In this document: positions 1-10,275 of the stretch, piece by piece
Position numbering within the stretch: the first letter of the stretch is position 1
Layout of the letters: each line of letters begins with the position of its first letter
NCBI RefSeq assembly: GCF_004792685.1
Contig: NZ_SRXT01000003.1
Location: 248,001-312,000 of the forward strand
Length of the DNA: 64,000 nucleotides
Direction: 5' to 3'
Source: Sphingomonas gei
Lineage (GTDB): Bacteria; Pseudomonadota; Alphaproteobacteria; Sphingomonadales; Sphingomonadaceae
The notes under the pieces: generated by a model
Databases searched by the model: none
What the model was told of the DNA's origin: nothing
The model's input: the letters and a program-made list of their open reading frames with translations, nothing else
Translations under genes and position numbers: made by a program

Positions 1-3000
1 GCCGGCACGCTTGCCGATCCCGGCAGCCTCGCGGGTGCCGAAGCGGCGACCGCCGACTTCATCGTCCTGCTCAACGACCCCACCGGCGGGCAGGACCTGC
101 TCGACGCGCTGGGCAGCAACGGCAACGATTCGCTGGTGCTCGATGCCAATCAGGCGTTGCGCAGCTTCCGCGACGGCAACACGATCGCCCTGCCGGGCGG
201 CGCGCCCGCCAACCTGATCCTGACCGGCGTGACGCCAGGACAGGTGGTCAATCCATTCGGCGTGGCGGGGGATCTGCCCGTCGACCGCGCGCCGATCCTG
301 GCCACCACCGGCGCGGCTGCAACGCTGATCCTGGCCAACAATGCCTCCGTCGATGGCGTGTTCGTCCAGGGCGTGAGCGGGCAGGCCGCGGTGCAGGGCA
401 GCGGCGTATCGGGCGTGACGCTTTCGAACGCGACCTTCTCGGGCGGCGGAATCGCGCTTCGCCTGACGGACGGGGCTGCCGCCGCCTCGGCTACGTTGAC
501 CAACCTCACTCTGTCGGCCAGCGGAACGAACACTGCCCTGGCATTGAGCGGCGCGGGTGCCGGCGCGCTGACCGTGACCGGCTCGGGCAACAGCGTGACC
601 CACAGCGGCTCCGGCGCTTTGCTGACGATCAACGACGTGCTCATCGGCGGCGCCAATCTCGGCTTCACCGATGTGACGTCGACGGCGACCGGCGGCGGCG
701 TCGATCTTGGCCTGATCACCGGCTTCGGGACACTCAGCTTCGGCAGCATCACGGTTGCCGGCGCGACCGGAACGGGCGTCTCGCTCCACAATTCGAGCAC
801 CTTCGTCGACCTCGGCAACGTCACCGTGTCGGGCGCCGTGGGGACTGGAATCGCGCTGACTTCGAACAGCGCCGCGATCACGATCGGCACCGTCGACGTG
901 AGCGCGAGCGCGACCGGGATCTCGGCGTCGGGGCTCACCAGCACGCTCACTGTGGGAGACGGCACGATCGACGGCGCGACGGTCGCCGGCATCCTGATCG
1001 GTACGGGCAATACCGTGCTGCTCGACTTCGGCAATATCGACGTCACCGGACTGCAGGCCGGCGCGCGCGGCGTCGACGCGCGCCTGACCGGGCTGAGCAA
1101 CGTGTTCTTCGCGACGCTCGACGTCGACGGCGCCTCGGCGGTCGGCACACGCGGCATCGATCTCACCGGCAATACCAGCGGCAGCGCCTTCATCGTCAGC
1201 GAAAGCAGCGCGATCACCGGGGTAGGTATCGGCGTAGACCTCACCAACGCCTCGCGCTCCGGCACCTTCCGCTATGGCGACGGTTCGAACATCGACGCCG
1301 ATCTGGCCGCCTCGACGATCGACGCCACCACGCCGATCGTCATCGCCGGTATGAACGGCGCCACCGGGTCCTATGATTTCCGCGACGTGACTCTCGTCGG
1401 CGACACCAGCCCGCTCGAGGTCAGCGCCTTCTTCGTCCGGGCAGGGGCGAGCGGCGTGGGCAGTCGGTTGGACCCCGGCAGCCTCGCGGCGGCCGATGCC
1501 TCGACCGCAAGCTTCATCGTCCTGCTCGATACCCAGGCCGGGGCGGGCAGCTTCGACACGCTTTCGGGCACGCTCTCGCTCGCCGACGGCCAGTCGCTGC
1601 TGAGCTTCCGCGACACCGACACGTTTAATGTCGGCGGCGGTGCGCCGCCCAATGTCTTCGTGTTCAACATCACCACCGGCACGATCACCAATCCCAACAG
1701 CGGATCGGGCGCGCCGCTGCTGACCTCGGCGAATGCCATCGGCACCGTGCAACTTGGTGGTACCAGCGTAGTCGACGGCGTCGTGGTCTCGAACACCGGT
1801 ACGGGCGCGGGCGTCTTCGCCAATGCCAATGCCGGAACCGCGACGATCCGCAACAGCACGATCTCCGGCGGCGGCGCGGCGGTGGACCTCCGTTCGGGCG
1901 CTTTTGCGCGCATCGTCAATCTCCAGAATCTGGCGCTGGCCAATGCGGGCAATCAGGCCGGCGCATTGCTCAACCTCAACGGCACCGGCGGCACGCTGAC
2001 CGTCACCGGCCTGTCGAACCTGAGCATCAACACCGCAGGCGGCGAGACCGCGGGCCTTGTGTTCAACACCGTCACCTTCGACAGCGATCTGGCGACCGCC
2101 GGCATCCAGGCAGTCAATGCCGGCGCGCTGACGATCGGCACCTCCGGCGCACGCGTGCAGGGAGACGGGCTCAGCCTGACCAACGTTTCGGGCGCGCTGA
2201 CCTTCACCGATATCGACATCGCCAACAACGGTGGCACCGGCCTGCTGGTCGCCAATTCGAAGGCGAACAACTTCCTGCTGACCACGCTGGACGGTTCGGT
2301 CGACACGACCAACGGCACGGCGGTCAACATGGATCCGCTCGCCGTCAACATCACGCTGGCGAGCGTCACCGCGACCGGCGGCACCTATGGCATATTGCTC
2401 GATCAGGTCGACGGCAGCTTCACCGTCACCGGGGCGGTCAACGTCACCGGTGCCACCACCGCGGGCATCGCCATCCAGGACAATACCGCGCAGGCGACAC
2501 CGCTCGTCGCTGCCTTCAACGGCGCGGTCGGCATCAACAACACCAGCGGCGCCGGCCTGTCGTTCACCAACAATGCCGGGGCGACGATCAGCTTCGCGGG
2601 CGGCGGAACCGGGGTCGATGTGGTCACCACCAGCGGCGCGGGGCTGACTGCCTCGGGCGGCGGCACGATCCGGATCGCCGGGGCGGGCAATTCGATCTCC
2701 ACCACGACCGGCCAGCTCCTCGATCTCGACGGCGTGATCGCGGGCGCGGGCGGACTCAACTTTGCCTCGCTGGGCTACTCCAGCACCGTCGCCAATACCG
2801 CGATCCGGATCAACAATCTCGACGGTGGCGCGTTCAGCGGCGGCACGGTTTCGTTGGGCGCGACCAGCGGCGCGACCAGCGACGGCATCTGGATCGGCGG
2901 CGGCTCGAGCTCGGCCATCAGCTTCGGCGCCGTAACGATGGGAGGCCAGAGCGACGAGGGCATCGAGATCAACGGCGCGGGCAACGGCGCGATCAGCTTC

Positions 3001-6000
3001 GCCAGCGTCACCATCGACAATATTGCGAGCCACGGCATCCTGATCACCGGTTCCGACGGGACGGTGACGGTCAGCGGCGGCACCATCGGCAACCTCAACG
3101 ATCCTGCCGGCAACGGAGTCAATATCGACGGCGGCAGCGGCGCGATCACGATCGATGCCGGGATTTTCAAGAACACCGCGGGGGGTGCCGTGCAGGTGAC
3201 CAACCGCACCGGCGGCAGCATCGACTTCGGCGGCTTCATCCAGTCGGGCGGCGCCGCCACCGGCTGGTCGATCCTGAACAATAGCGGCGGCACGATCACC
3301 TTCTCGGGCGCCGGGAATGTGATCAACGGCGGTGCCACACCCGGCATCGAATTGAACAACAACACCGGCGCGACGATCAACTTCACCGGCGGCGGGATGG
3401 CGATCACCAGCAGCACGACCGGCCTGTCCGCAACGGCCGGCGGCACGGTGAACATCACCGGCAGCGGCAACACGATCAGCACCAACGGCACGCAGGTCCT
3501 CCTGCTGGATGGGGTTACGGTCGGTGCCGGCGGGATCAATTTCGCGACGGTGAGCGCGCCGACCACCATCGCCACCGGTATCGCGCTGACCAATGTCGGA
3601 TCGGCGGGCGGCGGCGCGATCACGCTCGGCACGGTCAGCCTGCAGGGCGTGCTCAGCCGTGGTATCGACGTCACTGGCACGCTCGGCGCGGCGCTGACGA
3701 TCGCCGATCTCGACATCGGCCTCAATAACAACGCTGCCATCGGGGTTGACCTTAACGGCGCCACGCTTTCCGCGGCGATCACCGCGGGCGATTTCGACAT
3801 CACCAATTCGGCCGCGGCGGGCACCTCGGTTGCCGTCGACCTGCGCGGTACCACCGGCGGGCAGGTGATCCGGCTCGGCGACACGGCGGTCGGCGGCGCC
3901 ACCTCGACTATCTCGGGCGTCAATACCGGCGTCTGGCTCAACGCCGCGACCGACGCGACCTTCATTTATGGCGACGGCGAGTCGGCGAGCGACGGCACCT
4001 CCACCATCTCCGCGGCGACCGCGATCAACGCGGCGGCGGCCCCCGTCGCCGGGACCTACAACTTCACCGACGTCACCTTCGTCGCGAGCCCCGGGCTCGG
4101 CTTCGGCGTCGGCCGGACTTGGTTCGTCGATTCGAACGGCGCGACCGGCGGCGGTAACGGATCGGGTGCGGACGGCGCCAATCCGATGACGCTGGGAGCG
4201 GCCGAGCTCGTGCTCGGCGCCACGGACGTTATCGTGCTGATAAACAATACCAATGCGATCAGCGCCGCGGGTTCGAACGGCAACGACACGCTCAATCTGC
4301 TTTCCGACACTCAGGTGCGCGGTTTCGGCCAGGGACCGTTGGCGCTCACTCTGGTCGTCCCCGCGACGATCCAGCTCTCCAGCAACACGATCAACATCGC
4401 CGATCCGACCGGCAATGGCGCGGCGACGCTCACCTCGGCGGCGGGCGCCAACGTGATCACGCTCGGCGCGAGCGGCAACCGCATCTCGGGCTTCATCCTC
4501 GATGGTGGCCCGGCCGGCGCGCTGCGCGGCATCGCCGACGGGGTGGGCGCCACGGGGACCATCGTCAACTTCATGACGATCCAGAACTTCGCTGCGGTGG
4601 GCGGCTACGGCATCGAAATCACGCCGTCGACCAACACCCTGATCGACACCGTCACCTTCTCCGGCAACACCAACGACCTGCTGCTCAACGCCGCCGGCAG
4701 CACGATCATCAACGTGACCGCGACCGGCGCGACCGGCACGTCGATCACGATCGACAACGCCACCGGCACGACGACGCTGACCAACGTCAATATCAGCGGC
4801 GCGGCCACCGGCCTGTCGTTCACCAATGCCGGCGGCACGATCAACGCGGCCAATGTCGACATTACGGGAGCGGCAACCTCCGCGCTGACCGTCAGCGGCG
4901 GCACTGCCGGCTTCAACTTCGACGCGGCAAGCTCGATCGTCCAGGCGACGAGTGGACTGACGCTGAACTTTACCGGTAACCACACCGTCGGCACCTTCGC
5001 CTTTGCCGGATTGATCAACGCGACCAACGGCACGGGGCTGCAGTTCAGCAACGCCGACGGCATTTACAACTTCACCGGAACCACGACCCTCAACGGGGGC
5101 GATGCCGGGATCGACATCTTGGGCGGCGCAACCGGCACCTTCGCCTTCGGCTCGGGCACCACGCTGACTCACAATGCTGCGGGCAACGCCCTTTCGTTGC
5201 TCAGCAGCGCCAATCTGACCTTCGACGGCACGATCACCGACAATAATGGCGCCGCAGTCGAGATCGACGGCCACGATGCGGGCACCGCGACCTTTAACGG
5301 GGCGATCAGCAGCAGCGCCAATGGCAGCACCGCGATCTCGGTGGCCAACAGCAATGGCGGGTCGATCGTCTTCAACGGCACGACGGCGATCGCCAGTTCG
5401 GCCGCGCAGGTTGTGAACCTGACCGGCAACGATGGCGGTACGATCACCTTCAACGCCGGCGGAACTGGGCTCGACATCAGCGGGACTACCGGCACCGCGC
5501 TCAACATTACCGGCGGCGGGATCGTCAATGTGCTCGGCGCGGGCAACTCGATCGGCACGACGAGCGGCACCTTGCTGAACGTCACTAGCACCGGCGCGAC
5601 CACCACCACGCTCAATCTGACCTTCGCATCGGCGAGCAACACCAGCGGCGCGAACGGCGTGGTCGTCCAGCGCACTGCGGGGACGCTCGGCGGCACAGTC
5701 AACCTTGGCGGCGGCGCGATCACCGCGACCACGCGCGGTGTCTCGCTCACCGGCGACGCGCTCGACTTTACCTATGCCGGGACGATCACGACCAGCGGCG
5801 CCGCCGCGCGCTCGCTAGAGGCGACCAATCGTACAGGCGGCACTGTGACGCTCTCCGGCGACGTCACCGATACCAGCCTCGGCATCAGCATCGCCAACAA
5901 CACCGGCGGCACGGTGAATTTCACCGGGCAGACGGTCAGCCTCAACACCGGCGCGAACACGGCCGTGACGCTGAGCAACAACGCCGGCGCGACGGTCAAC

Positions 6001-8451
6001 TTCGCGTCCGCGGGCGGCGGAAACGGCTTCGATATCGTCACCACCAGCGGCGGCGGCATCAGCGCGACCGGGGGTGGCACGGTCATCATCACCGGCACCG
6101 GCAACAGCATCCAGACCGCCACCGGCCAGATCCTGAACTTCACCGGGGTGAGCGCCGGCGCCGGCGGGATCAACTTCGCGTCGCTGCAGAGCACCGGCAC
6201 CGTCACCGGGATCGCGATCAACCTCAACAATTTCGACAGCGTCGGCGGCGGCGCTTTCAGCGGCGGCACCACCAGCATCGCCGCCACCACCGCCGGCGAC
6301 GGCATCTTCATCGGCAACGGCTCGGCCGCGAATGTCGGCTTCGGCGCGACGACGATCGGCACGGGCACGATCGGCGGCGACGGCATAGAGATCAACGGTT
6401 CGGGCAACGGAACGGTCACCTTCACCGGCGTGACCATCAACAACACCACTGCGCATGGCGTCTCGGTCATCGGAGCGGCAGGCGCGACCGGCGCGATCAC
6501 GATCAACGGCGGCTCCATCGGCTCAGGCGTCGCTGGAGACGGTGTCAACGTAACTGCCGGTGGGGGCGCCGTCACCGTCGCCGCGTCGATCACCAAGACG
6601 ACCGCAGGCAACGTCGTCGAGGTGAGCAGCCACACCGGCGGCGCGGTCACTTTCTCGAACACTATTTCCGCCACCGGCGGCGCCGCCAACGGCATCCTGC
6701 TCAGCAACAATAGCGGCGGCGGCATCACCTTCTCGGGGGCGAACAAGACGCTCAGCACCGGCGCCAACAACGCGATCCAGTTCGACAACACTGCCGGCAC
6801 CGGCGCCGCAGTGTCGTTCACCGGCGGCAATCTCGATGTGGACACGACCACCGGGCGCGGCGTCACCGGCACCTCGACCAATGCGGGCGCGGGCTCGCTG
6901 ACGATCCAGGGGACCAACAACACGATCACTTCGGTCGGCGGGATCGCGCTCAACCTCATCAACACCAACATCGCCGCGGGCGGGCTCAACTTCCTGTCGA
7001 TCTCGGCGAATGGCGGCTCCCGCGGCATCGTGCTCAACACCACGGGCGGGGCGGGGGGGCTCACCGTCACCGGCACCGGCACCACCGATGGCTCGGGCGG
7101 CACGATCCAGAACATCACCCAGCGCGGAATCGAATTGCTCAACACTGCGCTGGTAAACATCGCCAACCTCAACCTGACCAATGCCAGCACCACCGGGCAG
7201 GCGGCGGGGCAGGATCTCGACCTCACCACCGCCAACGGCGCGATCTATCTGAGCGGCGTCGCGACCGCGGTGTTCGACAATATCAACATCACCGGCACGA
7301 TCGCCGACAACGGCATCACCGGGATCAACGTCAGCAACTTCCAGCTCAACAACAGCCTGATCACCGGTGCCGGCGACGGCGCGAACGAAAGCGGCATCGA
7401 GTTCAGCAACCTTTCGGGCACGTCGTCGCTGACCAACACCGAGATCGCGCTGTCGGAGACCAACAGCCTCGACATCGTCAACACCGATGTGAACCTCAAC
7501 CTGACGCTGAACAACGTGATCTTCCGCGATACCCAGACCAGCGGGATCGGCGAAGGCGGCTTCCAGTTCCGCAGCTTCAGCAATGCCGCCGGAACGCCGA
7601 CCACGAACATCGACATCCTCGACAGCGATTTCCTGCGGATCCGCACCCAAGCGATGCAGATCATCGGCGAAGACGATTCGGTGCTCAGCGTCGACATCAC
7701 CAACAATGTCATCGACAGCGGCACCGGGATCGGCACCGGCATCGACATCAACGGCAACGACACCGCGACCGTGCGGTTCAACATCATCGGCAACCCGACG
7801 ATCCGCTCGAGCGGCGGCTCGGCGGTCAACATCAGTTCTTTCCTAAGCGCCAATGTGATGGGCCGGGTCGCCAACAACGCCAATATCTCGAACTATAACA
7901 ACCAAAACCCCGCCGTGACCGGCGCTTATGGCAGCAACGTTCGGCTGCTCGCGCAGGAGAGCTCGCACCTCACGGTCGCGATTATGGGCAATTCCCTCGC
8001 GCAGGGCGCGGGCAACAACAGCTCGGCCGTCGATGTGATCGCACGCGAGGGAAGCGCGCGGCTCGACCTGACGCTGACCGGCAACGTCATCGACTCGACC
8101 GATGTGAACACGCTCGCCGACATCAACATCCAGAGCGGTTCGTCGTCGGGATCGAACATCGAGACCAACCAGATCTATGCGAACATCGCCAACAACAACC
8201 TGACCGCCACCGCAGCCCCCAATCTGCTGCGCCTGCGCGTGTCGGAGCTCGACAACACCCATGATCCGCGGATCTTCCTGCAGGGCTTCGTCGAGGGCGG
8301 CGCGGGGATCGAAGACGATGCGGTGGCCACCTGGAACGCCAACGGCAACACGCCGGGCGCCACCGCCGCCAATATCGCGGTCAGCCTGACGGGTACGGCG
8401 ACCGGGCCCAGTGCGGGCACGGCACAGACGCCGACCAACCCGCTGCCCTGA
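1..8451 (+). CDS. Giant beta-strand-repeat surface protein (5' truncated by window)
   Basis: The reading frame is open from the first base and ends at TGA 8449-8451, so at least 2816 residues are present and the true start is upstream. Composition is dominated by Gly, Thr, Ala, Asn and Ser, with endless short strands such as GGTVNITGSGNTIS, as in right-handed beta-helix or beta-strand-repeat proteins of the bacterial surface. The protein is built of repeats: a roughly 70-residue unit occurs at least four times, and a larger unit headed by a motif like FVDSNGATGGG followed by a hydrophobic IVLL strand recurs near 1, 1429 and 4111. No autotransporter barrel, RTX nonapeptides, LPXTG or PEP-CTERM signal is visible at the C-terminus, which ends in TPTNPLP. 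Export route and function (adhesin, S-layer-like or extracellular matrix) are not shown; the signal peptide would lie upstream. Confidence 0.85.
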   Translation, partial: AGTLADPGSLAGAEAATADFIVLLNDPTGGQDLLDALGSNGNDSLVLDANQALRSFRDGNTIALPGGAPANLILTGVTPGQVVNPFGVAGDLPVDRAPILATTGAAATLILANNASVDGVFVQGVSGQAAVQGSGVSGVTLSNATFSGGGIALRLTDGAAAASATLTNLTLSASGTNTALALSGAGAGALTVTGSGNSVTHSGSGALLTINDVLIGGANLGFTDVTSTATGGGVDLGLITGFGTLSFGSITVAGATGTGVSLHNSSTFVDLGNVTVSGAVGTGIALTSNSAAITIGTVDVSASATGISASGLTSTLTVGDGTIDGATVAGILIGTGNTVLLDFGNIDVTGLQAGARGVDARLTGLSNVFFATLDVDGASAVGTRGIDLTGNTSGSAFIVSESSAITGVGIGVDLTNASRSGTFRYGDGSNIDADLAASTIDATTPIVIAGMNGATGSYDFRDVTLVGDTSPLEVSAFFVRAGASGVGSRLDPGSLAAADASTASFIVLLDTQAGAGSFDTLSGTLSLADGQSLLSFRDTDTFNVGGGAPPNVFVFNITTGTITNPNSGSGAPLLTSANAIGTVQLGGTSVVDGVVVSNTGTGAGVFANANAGTATIRNSTISGGGAAVDLRSGAFARIVNLQNLALANAGNQAGALLNLNGTGGTLTVTGLSNLSINTAGGETAGLVFNTVTFDSDLATAGIQAVNAGALTIGTSGARVQGDGLSLTNVSGALTFTDIDIANNGGTGLLVANSKANNFLLTTLDGSVDTTNGTAVNMDPLAVNITLASVTATGGTYGILLDQVDGSFTVTGAVNVTGATTAGIAIQDNTAQATPLVAAFNGAVGINNTSGAGLSFTNNAGATISFAGGGTGVDVVTTSGAGLTASGGGTIRIAGAGNSISTTTGQLLDLDGVIAGAGGLNFASLGYSSTVANTAIRINNLDGGAFSGGTVSLGATSGATSDGIWIGGGSSSAISFGAVTMGGQSDEGIEINGAGNGAISFASVTIDNIASHGILITGSDGTVTVSGGTIGNLNDPAGNGVNIDGGSGAITIDAGIFKNTAGGAVQVTNRTGGSIDFGGFIQSGGAATGWSILNNSGGTITFSGAGNVINGGATPGIELNNNTGATINFTGGGMAITSSTTGLSATAGGTVNITGSGNTISTNGTQVLLLDGVTVGAGGINFATVSAPTTIATGIALTNVGSAGGGAITLGTVSLQGVLSRGIDVTGTLGAALTIADLDIGLNNNAAIGVDLNGATLSAAITAGDFDITNSAAAGTSVAVDLRGTTGGQVIRLGDTAVGGATSTISGVNTGVWLNAATDATFIYGDGESASDGTSTISAATAINAAAAPVAGTYNFTDVTFVASPGLGFGVGRTWFVDSNGATGGGNGSGADGANPMTLGAAELVLGATDVIVLINNTNAISAAGSNGNDTLNLLSDTQVRGFGQGPLALTLVVPATIQLSSNTINIADPTGNGAATLTSAAGANVITLGASGNRISGFILDGGPAGALRGIADGVGATGTIVNFMTIQNFAAVGGYGIEITPSTNTLIDTVTFSGNTNDLLLNAAGSTIINVTATGATGTSITIDNATGTTTLTNVNISGAATGLSFTNAGGTINAANVDITGAATSALTVSGGTAGFNFDAASSIVQATSGLTLNFTGNHTVGTFAFAGLINATNGTGLQFSNADGIYNFTGTTTLNGGDAGIDILGGATGTFAFGSGTTLTHNAAGNALSLLSSANLTFDGTITDNNGAAVEIDGHDAGTATFNGAISSSANGSTAISVANSNGGSIVFNGTTAIASSAAQVVNLTGNDGGTITFNAGGTGLDISGTTGTALNITGGGIVNVLGAGNSIGTTSGTLLNVTSTGATTTTLNLTFASASNTSGANGVVVQRTAGTLGGTVNLGGGAITATTRGVSLTGDALDFTYAGTITTSGAAARSLEATNRTGGTVTLSGDVTDTSLGISIANNTGGTVNFTGQTVSLNTGANTAVTLSNNAGATVNFASAGGGNGFDIVTTSGGGISATGGGTVIITGTGNSIQTATGQILNFTGVSAGAGGINFASLQSTGTVTGIAINLNNFDSVGGGAFSGGTTSIAATTAGDGIFIGNGSAANVGFGATTIGTGTIGGDGIEINGSGNGTVTFTGVTINNTTAHGVSVIGAAGATGAITINGGSIGSGVAGDGVNVTAGGGAVTVAASITKTTAGNVVEVSSHTGGAVTFSNTISATGGAANGILLSNNSGGGITFSGANKTLSTGANNAIQFDNTAGTGAAVSFTGGNLDVDTTTGRGVTGTSTNAGAGSLTIQGTNNTITSVGGIALNLINTNIAAGGLNFLSISANGGSRGIVLNTTGGAGGLTVTGTGTTDGSGGTIQNITQRGIELLNTALVNIANLNLTNASTTGQAAGQDLDLTTANGAIYLSGVATAVFDNINITGTIADNGITGINVSNFQLNNSLITGAGDGANESGIEFSNLSGTSSLTNTEIALSETNSLDIVNTDVNLNLTLNNVIFRDTQTSGIGEGGFQFRSFSNAAGTPTTNIDILDSDFLRIRTQAMQIIGEDDSVLSVDITNNVIDSGTGIGTGIDINGNDTATVRFNIIGNPTIRSSGGSAVNISSFLSANVMGRVANNANISNYNNQNPAVTGAYGSNVRLLAQESSHLTVAIMGNSLAQGAGNNSSAVDVIAREGSARLDLTLTGNVIDSTDVNTLADINIQSGSSSGSNIETNQIYANIANNNLTATAAPNLLRLRVSELDNTHDPRIFLQGFVEGGAGIEDDAVATWNANGNTPGATAANIAVSLTGTATGPSAGTAQTPTNPLP
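2569..2778 (+). repeat. Internal protein repeat unit, copy 1
   Basis: About 70 residues running from NNAGATISFAGGGTG through GNSISTTTGQLLDLDG to GAGGLNFASL. It matches the units at 3355, 5425 and 5977 residue for residue at the Gly/Asn turns, especially the GxGNSI and GAGGxNFA motifs. Confidence 0.75.
3355..3558 (+). repeat. Internal protein repeat unit, copy 2
   Basis: This unit reads NNNTGATINFTGGG, then GSGNTISTNGTQVLLLDG, then GAGGINFATV. It is the same unit as copy 1 about 790 bp upstream. The flanking strands between copies also resemble each other, which suggests duplication of longer blocks. Confidence 0.75.
5425..5640 (+). repeat. Internal protein repeat unit, copy 3 (divergent)
   Basis: This unit reads GNDGGTITFNAGGTGLDI, then GAGNSIGTTSGTLLNV and LTFASASN. 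It keeps the GAGNSI core but lacks the GAGGxNFA ending of the other copies. Confidence 0.65.
5977..6192 (+). repeat. Internal protein repeat unit, copy 4
   Basis: This unit reads NNAGATVNFASAGGG, then GTGNSIQTATGQILNFTG and GAGGINFASL. The following segment (GGAFSGGTTSI, then GIEINGSGNGTVTF) repeats the segment that follows copy 1 (GGAFSGGTVSL, then GIEINGAGNGAISF), so the duplicated block is several hundred residues long. Confidence 0.75.
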
Positions 8452-8756
8452 TCGGGGCGTGTAGCGAAGGTTCTGATCGCCCCTTGCAATGTAGGATTTC
8501 GTCTGCTGGGATCGATGCGCTGCCGCTCGGCGACCGCTCTTTGACACTCTGGATGCCGACCCGGAACCTGTGTGGATTCCGCCATGGCCCGGCCGCCGGC
8601 AGAACATGCGCGATAGTGTGACCCCGGTGTGACCTTCGATCCGCAATGCGCGCGCTGGGCTGCGAGGGGGTTTAGAACCGATTCAAAGCACCTCAGTTCC
8701 CCTGCCTTCGCAGGGGAACGATCAGCCCGATTGCTAAATATGGCCGGGGCGCCGCC
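8452..8756. other. Intergenic gap between convergent genes
   Basis: About 305 bp lie between the giant repeat protein and the leftward IalB-like gene. Apart from the perfect hairpin at 8696-8719, no gene, RNA or operator is recognised. Short ORFs here continue into the antisense of the neighbouring gene and are not credible. Confidence 0.6.
8696..8719. terminator. Perfect hairpin between convergent genes
   Basis: A 10-bp perfect stem, GTTCCCCTGC paired with GCAGGGGAAC around a CTTC loop. It has no T-run on either side, so it may be a bidirectional terminator or a REP-type element rather than a classical intrinsic terminator. Confidence 0.5.
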
Positions 8757-9356
8757 TTATTGCGGCTTGGCGGGGGCTGCGGCAGCCGGCTTGGGCGCGG
8801 CGGGCAGGGGGCTCTTGTCGAGTGCGGCGAGTCCGGCCGGGAAGTCCTTGAGCGTCACCGGCACGACGATCCGCTGGCCGTTGCCGGCGGTGAAGCCGAT
8901 CTTGAGCGTCTTGCCCCCGCGCAACGCAGTCAGCAGCGGCGCATCGACCGCGACGCCGGTATAGGCGCCGTTCTGATCGCTGGTCTGTACCACCAGAGGT
9001 TTTTCCGCCGCCGCGTCGACCTGAAGGCTGACGCCCGCAGGGAACAGCACGCCATGCGGAAGCGCGATGGTCATGGTGTGTCCGGCCTGCGCGGTGCGCT
9101 GGAGGATCACCGTCAGCAGCCGCTGCTTCTGTTCGCCGGCCAGCAAATTCTGCACCAGGCTGCACGGCTGGTTCGCAGCGGGCGCAGGCGTGGGGCTCGG
9201 CGCGGCGGCGGGGGCGCAAACGAGTTGCCAGGCCGGCCCGGCCGGCTGCGCCGGCGCCGCGGCCGGTGCGGGCGTGGTCTGGGCCGGAGCGGCCTGACCT
9301 GCCGGCAACCCCATCCAGCTGGCGCCTGCCGCCAGCAATGCTGCGATCTCTTTCAT
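8757..9356 (-). CDS. IalB-like (invasion-associated locus B family) exported protein
   Basis: 199 residues from the ATG at 9356, chosen because GGGGAG lies 5-7 bases upstream and because it directly starts a short hydrophobic leader (MKEIAALLAAGASW). An Ala/Pro-rich spacer follows. The body has a C-x-L-x-Q pattern, a hydrophobic HGVLFPAGVSLQVD stretch and a late GFTAGNGQRIVVPVTLKDF segment, all typical of the invasion-associated locus B family of periplasmic or outer-envelope proteins. The tail is again Pro/Ala/Lys rich. Family members are widespread in alphaproteobacteria and mostly of unknown role; the name comes from Bartonella and does not imply virulence here. It is divergent from the FadR-type regulator and probably unrelated to it. 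Confidence 0.75.
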   Translation of the reverse strand: MKEIAALLAAGASWMGLPAGQAAPAQTTPAPAAAPAQPAGPAWQLVCAPAAAPSPTPAPAANQPCSLVQNLLAGEQKQRLLTVILQRTAQAGHTMTIALPHGVLFPAGVSLQVDAAAEKPLVVQTSDQNGAYTGVAVDAPLLTALRGGKTLKIGFTAGNGQRIVVPVTLKDFPAGLAALDKSPLPAAPKPAAAAPAKPQ

Positions 9357-9486
9357 GCCATTCTCCCCTTGCGGACATGCTAGTCCCAGCACGTTCCCGG
9401 TCAACGCCGAACTGTCGCCCGCTTCGTGACGGTCCCTCAATGATCGCTGGTTGTACGCAGCCCGGTGGCAGCGCTAGGATCGGGCG

Positions 9487-10269
9487 ATGGTTGCAAAGGT
9501 CAAGACCGCGAAACCGCTGGATGTCCGGGCGCGGCGCAAATCGCTGCGCCTGCATGGCACGATCGCACGCGATCTCGGCATCCTGATCGTCTCGGGGCGC
9601 TACCAGCCGGGTGAGATACTCGACAACGAAGTCGCGGCGAGCGATCGGCTCCATGTCTCGCGCACTGCGTATCGCGAGGCACTGCGTATCCTTGCCGCCA
9701 AGGGCCTGGTCGAAAGCCGGCCGCGCACCGGCACGCGGGTCAGCGATCGCGAGAAATGGCATTTGCTCGATCCCGACGTGCTGTCGTGGATCTTCGAGTT
9801 CGAACCCGACGATGCCCTGCTGTTCAGCCTGTTCGAGCTGCGCAAGATCTTCGAACCCGAAGCCGCCGCGCTGGCGGCCCAGCGCCGGACCGACGTGCAG
9901 CTGGAGCGCATGGCCGAAGCGCTGGAGGGCATGGCGAGGCACAGTCTGGCGGTGGAAGAGGGGCGGATCGCCGACCAGGACTTCCATGCCGCCTTGCTCG
10001 AGGCTTCGGCCAATCCGTTCATCACCTCGCTGACTACCAGCGTCAGCGCGGCAGTGGCGTGGACGACGATCTTCAAGCAGCGCAACAGTCCGCTGCGGCG
10101 CGATCCGATCCCCGATCACCAGCGCGTGTTCGATGCGATCGCGGCGCGCGACCCCGAGGGTGCGCACGCGGCGATGGCGCACCTCGTCGACATGGCGTTC
10201 CTGGACACGACGCGCAGCCGCGCACCGAAGCTTCCCAGGGGTGCCCGCCGCGAAACCGCGGCGGGATAG
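9487..10269 (+). CDS. FadR-family (GntR) transcriptional regulator
   Basis: 260 residues. The N-terminal winged helix-turn-helix contains GRYQPGEILDNEVAASDRL and VSRTAYREALRILAAKGLV, the GntR signature. The C-terminal all-helical FCD ligand domain has the usual acidic and histidine positions (DQDFHAALLEAS, DHQRVFDAIAARD, AMAHLVD) that bind a metal and an organic acid. It heads a cluster of arabinose-polymer enzymes, and the FadR-type half-site pattern GTC-N-GAC occurs upstream of GH43, FAH and, with one change, GH51. The inferred role is a local repressor sensing a sugar acid such as an arabinonate derivative. No site is seen in its own upstream region. Confidence 0.88.
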   Translation: MVAKVKTAKPLDVRARRKSLRLHGTIARDLGILIVSGRYQPGEILDNEVAASDRLHVSRTAYREALRILAAKGLVESRPRTGTRVSDREKWHLLDPDVLSWIFEFEPDDALLFSLFELRKIFEPEAAALAAQRRTDVQLERMAEALEGMARHSLAVEEGRIADQDFHAALLEASANPFITSLTTSVSAAVAWTTIFKQRNSPLRRDPIPDHQRVFDAIAARDPEGAHAAMAHLVDMAFLDTTRSRAPKLPRGARRETAAG

Positions 10270-10275
10270 TCGAAT

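Noticed and set aside
5772..7235. Long Pro/Val-rich open frame antisense to the giant protein
   Set aside because: The Val/Pro/Ala composition is the mirror of Gly/Asn/Thr repeat codons, so it is not an independent gene.
1..8451. Autotransporter (type V) assignment for the giant protein
   Set aside because: The complete C-terminus is visible and has no beta-barrel translocator or terminal aromatic residue.
8696..8719. CRISPR-like repeat
   Set aside because: It is a single hairpin with no spaced direct repeats; no array occurs anywhere in the window.
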